A stretch of 22,045 nucleotides of DNA, from the NCBI GenBank assembly GCA_020025295.1, contig JAHHSJ010000031.1, forward strand, positions 1 through 22,045. Direction: 5' to 3'. The notes below the pieces were generated by a model that did not search any database, was not told the DNA's origin, and saw only the letters and a list, made by a program, of their open reading frames with translations. This DNA comes from Oscillospiraceae bacterium. GTDB taxonomy: Bacteria; Bacillota; Clostridia; Oscillospirales; Oscillospiraceae. Within the stretch, counting starts at the first letter, position 1. Each line of letters starts with the position of its first letter. Below, in pieces: positions 16,424-22,045 of this stretch. A program made the position numbers and the translations under genes.

Positions 16424-17722
16424 TTACTGTTTGGGGAACTCCAGCAAAAATGTCGTTCCCCGGTCTGTATCTTCCAGGCGGATTTCTCCGCCAAACAAAT
16501 GCATAATTCCCTTACAAATGGGAAGCCCCAGTCCGCTGCCGCTGGAACTGCCCTTTACAAAGGGTTTGAAGAGATTCGGCCGGATGTCTTCTGGAATGAG
16601 TGGTCCGTCATTCCAAAACCGGATCAGGATATGCTCCGGAGTGTCCTCCTGAGTAATCGAACAGGTCCCGGTCCCGTATCTGATTTGATTGGAAATCAGA
16701 TTTTCCAGCAAAACCAGCAGATGCTGCCGGCTGCCGTGGACCGCAAAATCTTCCCGGATGTCCACCTTCCACTTCTGACTTTCCGTCTCCTGTCCCAGGA
16801 GAACCATGGTCTCCCGAATACAAGGGAGCAGTAAAATCCGCTCCTGCTCCTCCGGCGGGGTCAGAGAATCCAGCCGAACAATCGTCAGCAGGTCCTGAAC
16901 TCTCCGCTTCATCCGATCTGTCTGAAACAGAATCGTTTTAAGGGATTCGTCCAAGCTTCCCTTGGGGTAAAATCCGTCCATAGCAGAGCTGGCATAGCCT
17001 TCAATGACCATGATGGGGGTTTTCATCTCATGCGAGATGTACTGCAGCGCATTCTGTCGGTCCTCGTCGCTTTTCTCCAGCGCCTGACGCATCACTTCCA
17101 AGTCCTCCGCCAGCGCTCGGAACTCCCGGTCGCTGGTCTGGATGTCAATGGGCTCCGTCGGCTTTCCCTGAGCAATGCGGCGAGAATAGCCCCGCAGCCG
17201 CCGGATTCCACTGTACAGCTCCCGGGTAAGCACATTGGAATAGAGAATGGAAATCGCCGCCACCACAATGGCAAACAACACCAGAAAGCCAGCGATCTGG
17301 GGAAAGGTCTCGGCATAAATGTCCTTGATTACCGAGTACTTGTAGACGGTTTCCCCGTTCTCCGTGTCCAGCTGGATGGTATAAAGCAGATGCTTACCGT
17401 CAATGGTTTCCCGGTAGAGCTTTTCTGCCTCCTGCTGAGCGAATGCCTGCTCTTGGATTCGCTGGGCGGTGTCTGCGCCGTGGATGCTTTCCACCACATC
17501 AATGCTGTCCGTGGTGACCCCCAGAATCCATTCGTTTTTGACCCCCATGTCCTGATTCTGCTGGAAGGTATACTGATCAATGACTCGATCTTCAAACAGG
17601 TGGCTAAAATGGACAAAGGACCAATAGTACACCACCCCAAGGCACAGGATGGTAATGACCATGATGAACAGCACTGTTCCCAGATGGATGCGCCGCTGAA
17701 ATCCCTTTTGTTTCTCTTTCAT
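16424..17722 (-). CDS. Sensor histidine kinase
   Basis: This 432-aa membrane kinase has two spans (about 14-35 and 142-163) that frame an extracytoplasmic sensor domain of about 105 residues, then a HAMP linker. The phosphorylated histidine is H231 in the H-box YISHEMKTPI. The ATP-binding domain shows the N-box (N341, N345 in ENLISNQIRY), the G1 box NDG (371-373), FKPF and the G2 box GSGLGLP (395-401). The gene overlaps the upstream regulator by four bases (ATGA), so the pair is translationally coupled. The signal is unknown; the sensor domain shows no motif I can name. Confidence 0.95.
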   Translation of the reverse strand: MKEKQKGFQRRIHLGTVLFIMVITILCLGVVYYWSFVHFSHLFEDRVIDQYTFQQNQDMGVKNEWILGVTTDSIDVVESIHGADTAQRIQEQAFAQQEAEKLYRETIDGKHLLYTIQLDTENGETVYKYSVIKDIYAETFPQIAGFLVLFAIVVAAISILYSNVLTRELYSGIRRLRGYSRRIAQGKPTEPIDIQTSDREFRALAEDLEVMRQALEKSDEDRQNALQYISHEMKTPIMVIEGYASSAMDGFYPKGSLDESLKTILFQTDRMKRRVQDLLTIVRLDSLTPPEEQERILLLPCIRETMVLLGQETESQKWKVDIREDFAVHGSRQHLLVLLENLISNQIRYGTGTCSITQEDTPEHILIRFWNDGPLIPEDIRPNLFKPFVKGSSSGSGLGLPICKGIMHLFGGEIRLEDTDRGTTFLLEFPKQ

Positions 17723-18381
17723 TGGTTATACCGGTATCCGTAGCCGTAGACGGTTTCGATGAGCAGCTTGGGCAGCTTTCTGCGGATGTTCTTTACATAG
17801 TTATCCACGATGCGGTCATTGCCGAAATATTCGTCGGACCAGGCACCCTGCAGCAGCTGCTCCCGTGAAACGGCCTGTCCCTTATGCTTGAGGAAAAACA
17901 GCAGGATATCAAACTCACGGCTGGTAATTTCCGCTTTTTCTCCTCCGTCCAGAATCAACCGCCGGGACACATCCATTTGATAGGGCCCCAGCGGAAGCAG
18001 ATTGCTGTTCTGCGTCTCCCCCACCGGCTTCTGCTGGAAGATCTTATTCACACGAAACACCAGCTCCGCAGGCAGGAAGGGCTTGGCGATGTAATCGTCG
18101 CAGCCCAGCTCGAAGCCGGTGACCCGGTCAAAGCGATCCCCCTTGGCGGAGATAATGATGACCGCCGGAGCATTGTCTCTGGCTTTCAATTCCCTGACAA
18201 TATCCAATCCATTCCCATCCGGCAGCATAATATCCACCACCCAGAGGGAAACATCCGAATTCAACCAGCTCTGCGCCTGAGCAAAGCCTCCGCAGGAAAT
18301 CACGGTATAGCCTTCCCGCTCCAGATAAAACGCCATCAGCTGATTCAAATCCTGTTCATCTTCTACAATACATACTCGCAT
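17719..18381 (-). CDS. OmpR/PhoB-family response regulator
   Basis: This 220-aa regulator has a receiver domain with the acidic pair near D8, phosphoacceptor D50 (VVDIMLPDGNG), S78 and K100 (DYIAKPF). It is followed by a winged-helix DNA-binding domain (about 125-220: ITSREFDILLFFLKHKG, the DRIVDNYVKNIRRKL recognition helix and ETVYGYGYRY). The frame is open far upstream, but the receiver begins at this ATG (MRVCIVEDE), with GGGTGGG about ten bases before it. Its promoter is overlaid by tandem direct repeats, the kind of site OmpR-type regulators bind, so self-regulation is likely. Confidence 0.95.
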   Translation of the reverse strand: MRVCIVEDEQDLNQLMAFYLEREGYTVISCGGFAQAQSWLNSDVSLWVVDIMLPDGNGLDIVRELKARDNAPAVIIISAKGDRFDRVTGFELGCDDYIAKPFLPAELVFRVNKIFQQKPVGETQNSNLLPLGPYQMDVSRRLILDGGEKAEITSREFDILLFFLKHKGQAVSREQLLQGAWSDEYFGNDRIVDNYVKNIRRKLPKLLIETVYGYGYRYNQ

Positions 18382-18411
18382 AAATCCGAAGCCCACCCTT
18401 CCATTTGGGAT

Positions 18412-18450
18412 AGTATACATTTTAACACAATTTAACGCAATGTTACAAAC
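18412..18450 (-). promoter_or_regulatory. Promoter of the two-component operon with 10-bp direct repeats
   Basis: On the minus strand TTGCGT (18435-18440) and TATACT (18412-18417) are spaced by 17 bp. On the plus strand TTTAACACAA (18421-18430) and TTTAACGCAA (18431-18440) repeat head to tail, with a degenerate third copy TGTTACAAAC (18441-18450). They cover the spacer and the -35, which fits repression or competition by the operon's own regulator. Confidence 0.7.
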
Positions 18451-18471
18451 CATTCCCATATTTCTCACACA

Positions 18472-18505
18472 ATCCCCTGCTATGATAACCATGTAATCAG
18501 GGGAT
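18472..18505 (+). promoter_or_regulatory. Putative promoter and operator of the opine dehydrogenase gene
   Basis: TGC-TATGAT (18478-18486) is an extended -10 without a clear -35. It lies inside a perfect 8-bp inverted repeat, ATCCCCTG (18472-18479) and CAGGGGAT (18498-18505). The predicted leader to the ATG is about 170 nt, in which I see only small hairpins such as GCCGT with ACGGC near 18600. Confidence 0.5.
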
Positions 18506-18665
18506 GCCAATAGACCAAGTCAAAGAAACGCAGCCTTTCCTTTGCCGACTTTTTTGAAACGATCTTTATCCGACATCCATCATCATAAATCAAGCTGCCG
18601 TCGGAACTCACGGCGGTACATTCCTGTGAACCATTTTGTTTACGCTTTGCAAGGAGGACACCATT

Positions 18666-19775
18666 ATGAAAGTCACTGTAATCGGAGCCGGAAACGGCGG
18701 AATGACTGCTGCCTATGTTTTAGCCAGAAACGGCCACCAAGTCTGTATTTATGATTCTCCCAAGTTCCCCGCTCAAGTGAACGCTGTGCAGGAAAAAGGC
18801 GGCATCACCGCTCTGGAAGAGGACAACGGAGCTCCCATGCTGATGCCCGGCTATGCTGAGATTGCCCTCGCCACCACTGACGCTCAGAAGGCCATGGAAT
18901 TTGCCGACACCTTCCTGATGATCTGTCCTTCCTTTGCGCAGGAAATCATGTTCTCCGCCATGCTGCCCTATGTAAAGGACGGCATGAAGGTGTTTGTGAT
19001 TCCCGGCAACTACGGCGGACTGGTTCTGAATAAGATGCTGCAGCACTCGGACAAGCGAGGCACCGATATTACCTTCATCGACACCATCAGCCTGCCTTGG
19101 GCAACCCGTGCGGTGGCTCCCGGTGTGATCTCCATTATGGGTGTGAAGGAATTTATGCCCATGAGTGTCTTCCCAAAGGCCAACTGCACTGAGGACATGG
19201 TGAAAGACATCAAGAACATCTTCCCCATCCCCGTGGAAATTCTGGACAACCCCGTGGTGGCCGCCTTGGAAAACATCAACTTCGGCGCTCATCCGCTGTT
19301 TACGATCATGAACATGGGCCTGCTGGAGAATTTCGCCGGTGGCTTCAACTTCTACCGAGACTGCTGCTCTCCTGCCATTGCCAAGGTGGAAGATGAGCTG
19401 GATCGGGAGCGCATCACGGTGGGCGAAAGCCTGCACCTCCACCTGCGCACGGAACTGGAAGCCATGAACGCCCTCTACGCCAGCGACTGTGCTTCCATTT
19501 ATGAGTTTAACCGCGGTTCCAGCGCCCACAGCAAGATCAAAAATGCCCCTGCAAATTCCCAAAGCCGTTACATCACTGAGGACATCCCTTATCTCTTTGT
19601 GCCCTTCTGTGAGTTGGCTAAGGTCTGTGGTGTGGAGGTCCCGGCGGCCGAAGCTCTGGTTACCATGGCAAATATCTTCAACGACACCGACTACTGCGTG
19701 TCCGGCCGCACCTTGGCCAAGATGGGCTTCAACCACTGGAGCAAGCAGGAAATTCTGGAGTTTCTGGCACAGTAA
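18666..19775 (+). CDS. NAD(P)-dependent octopine/nopaline dehydrogenase-family enzyme
   Basis: This 369-aa protein has an N-terminal Rossmann fold with the nucleotide motif GAGNGG (7-12). The C-terminal helical domain of the octopine dehydrogenase family starts near residue 185. H209 in NFGAHPLF matches the conserved His-Pro of that family, where the histidine takes part in catalysis. Family members join an amino acid and a keto acid by reductive condensation, or run the reverse. The substrate here cannot be told from sequence. AAGGAGG lies about ten bases before the ATG. It is monocistronic, divergent from the two-component operon and ended by the hairpin at 19829. Confidence 0.88.
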   Translation: MKVTVIGAGNGGMTAAYVLARNGHQVCIYDSPKFPAQVNAVQEKGGITALEEDNGAPMLMPGYAEIALATTDAQKAMEFADTFLMICPSFAQEIMFSAMLPYVKDGMKVFVIPGNYGGLVLNKMLQHSDKRGTDITFIDTISLPWATRAVAPGVISIMGVKEFMPMSVFPKANCTEDMVKDIKNIFPIPVEILDNPVVAALENINFGAHPLFTIMNMGLLENFAGGFNFYRDCCSPAIAKVEDELDRERITVGESLHLHLRTELEAMNALYASDCASIYEFNRGSSAHSKIKNAPANSQSRYITEDIPYLFVPFCELAKVCGVEVPAAEALVTMANIFNDTDYCVSGRTLAKMGFNHWSKQEILEFLAQ

Positions 19776-19828
19776 CCCCGCTTCCAATGAAGTGACGCTT
19801 TTGATTCAATGCGAATTTAGTCATAGCA

Positions 19829-19868
19829 AAGGACCGTCTCAGAACTGAATTTGAGACGGTCCTTCTTT
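19829..19868 (+). terminator. Terminator of the opine dehydrogenase gene
   Basis: AAGGACCGTCTCA (19829-19841) pairs perfectly with TGAGACGGTCCTT (19852-19864), followed by CTTTTG. Confidence 0.88.
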
Positions 19869-19967
19869 TGCCTTTCCCTAAACGACTTACTTTGTCTGAA
19901 TGTGGATGATAGGGCATTTTTGCAGGTAAACTGTCACACCAGCCAAGATTCACAGGCAAAACCTGAC

Positions 19968-19996
19968 TTGACCGAACGCAGACAGGCCCCTATAAT
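19968..19996 (+). promoter_or_regulatory. Sigma-A promoter of the YgbA-like gene
   Basis: TTGACC (19968-19973) and a perfect TATAAT (19991-19996) are spaced by 17 bp. Just after the likely start lies an imperfect inverted repeat, ATTGAT (20014-20019) and AACAAT (20026-20031). Confidence 0.85.
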
Positions 19997-20060
19997 TAGA
20001 TGTCGTTTCCATCATTGATTGGTAGAACAATTCCATGTTCACACGCAGGAGGTTATTCGG

Positions 20061-20408
20061 ATGGCTGCTAAAATCGAAAGCAAGCGAGAGCGGGAAAAAC
20101 TGGTCGTTGCAGAAATGATTGGTCTCTACTGCCGCAAACAGCATCACCGCAAAAAGAAGGACGGGCTCTGCCCTGACTGTGCCGCTCTGCGGGATTACGC
20201 TTGGATGCGTTCGGACAAATGTCCGTTTATGGAGACAAAAAGCTTCTGCGTCAACTGCAAGGTACATTGCTATCGCCCTGAAATGCGGGAACAGATCCGG
20301 GAAGTCATGCGGTTTGCCGGACCTCGGATGATCTTTTACCGTCCGGGCATGGCCATTTCCCACGCAGTGTCGATGCTGAAAGAAAAGAAAAAACTGAAGC
20401 AGAAATAA
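20061..20408 (+). CDS. YgbA-type nitrous/nitric-oxide-responsive protein
   Basis: This 115-aa protein fits the YgbA_NO family ('nitrous oxide-stimulated promoter' family), whose E. coli member belongs to the NO-responsive NsrR regulon. The biochemical role is not settled. Family marks are the basic start, EMIGLYCRKQHH, the CPDCAALRDYA motif and the cysteines in KCPF and CVNCKVHCYRPEMR, then RFAGPRMIFYRPGMA. Seven or so cysteines suggest a metal site. AGGAGG at 20047-20052, eight bases before the ATG, sets the start; the frame is open for 14 more codons without a site. It is monocistronic behind a strong promoter. Confidence 0.9.
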   Translation: MAAKIESKREREKLVVAEMIGLYCRKQHHRKKKDGLCPDCAALRDYAWMRSDKCPFMETKSFCVNCKVHCYRPEMREQIREVMRFAGPRMIFYRPGMAISHAVSMLKEKKKLKQK

Positions 20409-20847
20409 ACATTTTTTCTAGTGCGCATGCCTGTCGAAAATCATCAAACTGACTTTGAGGCATCCCATGACTTAAGACACACTATATTTCGGTGGAATAT
20501 TTATCAGTATGTGGATATGGTCGGGACATACTTCTGCTTCAATGATCTCTACAGCTTTTTATTCGCAAAGCTGTCTCGGTATTCTGCCTGCATCTGACTT
20601 GATCTCACGATAGATTACCATTCTTCGACATTTCGGTGCAAACACCACATGAGATTGGCCTCTCCATGTCGTATGGCTCAGGTTGCCTATCTCTTTTTCT
20701 TTCACTAAAAAGTCCTCCTTGTTATTTTGTCCTTGCAGTTGGCCGACCGCAACTTCATTATAACTTGGAGGTCTTTTGACTTGTAGCGAAAGCTCTTTTT
20801 ACTTCGTTAACTCATAGTACAGAAATGCATGCCACTCTATGCCATCA
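20409..20847 (-). mobile_element. IS200/IS605-family remnant
   Basis: This 439-base stretch between the YgbA-like gene and the XRE gene holds only the dead tnpA and its 5' flank. The flank (about 20706-20820) reads on the minus strand like an IS200-type left end: a TATAAT-containing AT-rich piece and short inverted segments such as CGAA with TTCG. The right end with its hairpin appears to be deleted. Exact borders cannot be set by eye. Confidence 0.6.
20418..20705 (-). pseudogene. tnpA: Decayed IS200/IS605-type transposase (tnpA)
   Basis: The minus strand reads, from a GTG at 20705 behind AGGAGG, LSHTTWRGQSHVVFAPKCRR, then a stop, then IIEAEVCPDHIHILINIPPK, a second stop, and MGCLKVSLMIFDRH before a third stop at 20418-20420. 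These are the conserved blocks of the small IS200 Y1 transposase, including the catalytic HIH pair. In-frame stops replace expected residues. A short stretch before SLMIFDRH is missing, and the C-terminal part with the catalytic tyrosine is lost. The reading frame is otherwise kept. It cannot encode an active transposase. Confidence 0.85.
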
Positions 20848-21042
20848 TCAGATCTCCAGCAAATCCTCCACCGTGCAATTCAGCACCTTAGCCAGCTTAT
20901 ACACGGTCATAGCCTCCGCCCGGTTGATATCCTTGGCACCTTGCTCATAATACTGCAGCATACGCACATTGACTCCCGCAGCCTCAGCGAGCTTGGCCTG
21001 GCTCATCCCCACCGCTTTTCTCCGCTCCTGTAATCGGCTCAC
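20848..21042 (-). CDS. Small XRE (Cro/CI) helix-turn-helix regulator
   Basis: This 64-aa protein is a single HTH_3 domain: RLQERRKAVGMSQAKLAEAA, VNVRMLQYYEQGAKDINRAE, then TVYKLAKVLNCTVEDLLE. It should bind DNA as a dimer. The GTG start at 21042 is chosen because GGAGGG lies eight bases upstream and the domain begins right there. An in-frame ATG at 21057 has no site of its own. The GTG overlaps the TGA of the 31-aa membrane ORF by four bases (GTGA), implying coupled translation. It has no effector domain, so control would be through its level or through a partner. Confidence 0.88.
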   Translation of the reverse strand: MSRLQERRKAVGMSQAKLAEAAGVNVRMLQYYEQGAKDINRAEAMTVYKLAKVLNCTVEDLLEI

Positions 21043-21134
21043 TTCTCTTCCCTCCATTTTCTCAAAATATAGATAATCACATACAAATCTGCCACTGCCA
21101 ACATACAATTAAACGCAAACTTTACCCATTTCAT
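21039..21134 (-). CDS. 31-aa single-pass membrane peptide
   Basis: This tiny ORF starts MKWVKFAFNCMLAVADLYVI and ends IYILRKWREEK, with one hydrophobic span (about 5-25) and a charged tail. AAAGGGG lies ten bases before the ATG. Its stop codon overlaps the GTG of the XRE regulator, strong support for it being translated. It may be a toxin, a signal or sensor peptide, or only a coupling ORF. I recognise no family. Confidence 0.6.
   Translation of the reverse strand: MKWVKFAFNCMLAVADLYVIIYILRKWREEK
21073..21101 (-). promoter_or_regulatory. Possible internal promoter for the XRE gene
   Basis: On the minus strand TTGGCA (21096-21101) and GATTAT (21073-21078) are spaced by 17 bp, inside the 31-aa ORF. 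It would allow the regulator to be made without the peptides. The match could be chance. Confidence 0.3.
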
Positions 21135-21192
21135 AGCAATCATTCCCCTTTCACTTGACGCATCCTTGCCTTTGCGTTATGATTGGGGCGCT

Positions 21193-21210
21193 GGGGAGGT
21201 TTCCCTCCCC
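21193..21210 (-). promoter_or_regulatory. Very stable GAAA-tetraloop hairpin between two small ORFs
   Basis: On the minus-strand RNA, GGGGAGG and CCTCCCC close a GAAA loop. There is no T-tract, so it is not an ordinary terminator. It lies eight bases after the stop of the 40-aa ORF and may protect or process the transcript. Confidence 0.6.
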
Positions 21211-21217
21211 GCTCTCC

Positions 21218-21340
21218 TTAGTCAATCAGTGCTTTGATGATTTCACCGATTGTCTTTAGGAGGTTCAGAATTGCGGTGATAAGAGTGATGGTTTCCGATG
21301 CCTTGCTTTTATCACCGTTTTTCTTTGGCGCCTCTCGCAT
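21218..21340 (-). CDS. 40-aa amphipathic peptide ORF
   Basis: This short ORF starts MREAPKKNGDKSKASE, a charged head, then forms a 24-residue stretch (TITLITAILNLLKTIGEIIK and four more) that would fold as an amphipathic helix. It ends in Asp. GAGAG lies about nine bases before the ATG, a weak site. A promoter region and direct repeats lie just upstream. The helix pattern recalls membrane-active peptides and small phage or plasmid products, but I recognise no family. It opens the unit that continues with the 31-aa peptide and the XRE regulator. Confidence 0.55.
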   Translation of the reverse strand: MREAPKKNGDKSKASETITLITAILNLLKTIGEIIKALID

Positions 21341-21369
21341 TTTAATTGTCTCTCATCATCCTAGAACCG

Positions 21370-21403
21370 ATTATATCGTGTATCTATAGGTGTAAATTGT
21401 CAA
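21370..21403 (-). promoter_or_regulatory. Promoter region of the small-ORF/XRE unit
   Basis: On the minus strand a perfect TTGACA (21398-21403) and a perfect TATAAT (21370-21375) are 22 bp apart, too far for a normal sigma-A promoter. TTTACA with a 15-bp spacing is an alternative -35. Between them GTGTA occurs twice at a 12-bp period on the plus strand (from 21378 and 21390), a possible regulator site. Confidence 0.55.
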
Positions 21404-21449
21404 GAGTTTTTCTTTATTCTTCAATCTTTTGAAAGAAAAATGCCATAAT

Positions 21450-21480
21450 AAAAAACCACCCCGCAAAAGCGAGGTGGTTT
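21450..21480 (-). terminator. Terminator of the partial right-edge gene
   Basis: AAACCACC (21453-21460) pairs with GGTGGTTT (21473-21480), with an inner CGC/GCG pair and AAAA loop. On the minus strand it is followed by TTTTTTATT. Confidence 0.85.
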
Positions 21481-21500
21481 CTCGTGAGTTGTTAAGTTCC

Positions 21501-22045
21501 CTATTGCTTCTGTGCTCCGCAGTCACAGTAGTAGTAATCTACACGGGTCTTTGTCTCGTAGTGACCGTCGTCTCTTGTTCCGACCTGCACCTGTTTATCT
21601 TCGTAAACAGGTTCGTCGTGGAAGTGTTCTTCTTCGTAGCCGTTATCCATTTCGTCAGCCTCGATATGAGCAAAAGCATGGTTTTCATATTCGCTCATAG
21701 GGATAACAGCACCGCAGTTGCAATGCCAATACCAGCCGTCGGATACTTTGTTTGTGCCGACTTGGACTTTCTGAGTCTCATAGACAGGCACGATGTTGCT
21801 TACCCAAACCTGTTCAGTGACAGTATGCTCTTTCCAGCTATGAGTGTGTCCTGCAGGCTTTTCAGTGGGCTGAGTCGTAGGCTGAGTTGCAGGTTTCTCT
21901 GCGGGCTTTTCTGCAGGCTGAGTTGCGGGCTTTTCTGCAGGTTTTTCAGTAGGCATCGGCTCTGTGTCCGCATCAGCATCCTCTTTCGCCGTGTCGGATT
22001 CTTCCTTAGCCTCATCGGTGTCCTTGTCTTCGACCTTGTCCTTAT
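21501..22045 (-). CDS. 3' part of a Pro/Lys/Glu-rich surface-type protein
   Basis: The frame is open to the window edge, so only the last 180 or so residues are seen. They begin acidic (DTDEAKEESDTAKEDADADT), pass through a repeat-rich linker of EKPAEKPATQP units, then HTHSWKEH. Two related C-terminal units follow: VYETQKVQVGT leading to WHCNCG, and VYEDKQVQVGT leading to YYYCDCG. Each holds a CxC pair and could be a small metal-binding or disulfide module. The composition is that of a secreted or wall-associated Clostridia protein, but the N-terminus with any signal peptide is outside. There is no LPxTG-type end. The function is unknown. Confidence 0.75.
   Translation of the reverse strand, partial: KDKVEDKDTDEAKEESDTAKEDADADTEPMPTEKPAEKPATQPAEKPAEKPATQPTTQPTEKPAGHTHSWKEHTVTEQVWVSNIVPVYETQKVQVGTNKVSDGWYWHCNCGAVIPMSEYENHAFAHIEADEMDNGYEEEHFHDEPVYEDKQVQVGTRDDGHYETKTRVDYYYCDCGAQKQ

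Noticed and set aside
21840..21950. Short tandem repeats suspected as a CRISPR or minisatellite
   Set aside because: They are in-frame coding repeats for EKPAEKPATQP units of the right-edge protein, without unique spacers.
1..22045. CRISPR arrays, tRNA and rRNA genes, prophage structural genes
   Set aside because: No regularly spaced repeats, cloverleaf, rRNA segment or phage head/tail gene could be seen by reading the window.

Overview
The window looks like chromosomal DNA of a gut-type Gram-positive Clostridia bacterium (Firmicutes, probably the Oscillospirales). The reasons are moderate-to-high GC by eye, AGGAGG ribosome sites, sigma-A promoters close to consensus, a two-subunit clostridial L-serine dehydratase, a sortase-anchored (NPTTG) sialidase, and a decayed IS200-type transposase. 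This placement is inference; no rRNA or tRNA gene is present to anchor it.

Layout. 1-3903 holds a large cell-wall-anchored sialidase behind a leader with a long inverted repeat. 3954-4042 is a double terminator. 4149-4616 (minus) is a YbaK-type Cys-tRNA(Pro) deacylase. 4739-6489 is the sdaAB-sdaAA serine dehydratase operon, with a leader that can fold as an attenuator. 6513-8438 is a DEDDh exonuclease-BRCT protein. 8488-8807 is a small membrane-protein gene that appears frameshifted. 8885-9679 (minus) is an AIM24-family protein. 9917-14810 is the DNA-repair nuclease operon sbcD-sbcC, followed by a DUF4186 gene. 14833-16164 (minus) is a pair of envelope genes, an LRR lipoprotein and a DUF3592-like membrane protein, with a possible tiny ORF upstream. 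16424-18381 (minus) is an OmpR-type response regulator/histidine kinase pair. 18666-19775 is an opine dehydrogenase-family enzyme transcribed divergently from it. 20061-20408 is a YgbA-type (nitrosative-stress) protein. 20418-20705 (minus) is a dead IS200 tnpA. 20848-21340 (minus) is a compact unit of two tiny ORFs and an XRE regulator. 21501 to the right edge (minus) is the 3' part of a Pro/Lys/Glu-rich surface-type protein.

How the genes fit together. Most are ordinary chromosomal units with their own promoter and terminator. The sialidase would release sialic acid from host glycans at the cell surface. The serine dehydratase feeds pyruvate. SbcCD and the exonuclease-BRCT protein act on DNA. 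The two-component system probably controls itself through 10-bp direct repeats that overlap its own promoter.

The least explained stretch is 20848-21403. It encodes a 40-aa amphipathic peptide and a 31-aa single-pass membrane peptide, with a very stable GAAA-capped hairpin between them. The 31-aa ORF overlaps the GTG start of a 64-aa Cro/CI-type regulator by 4 nt. All function statements come from reading motifs; no database search was run.
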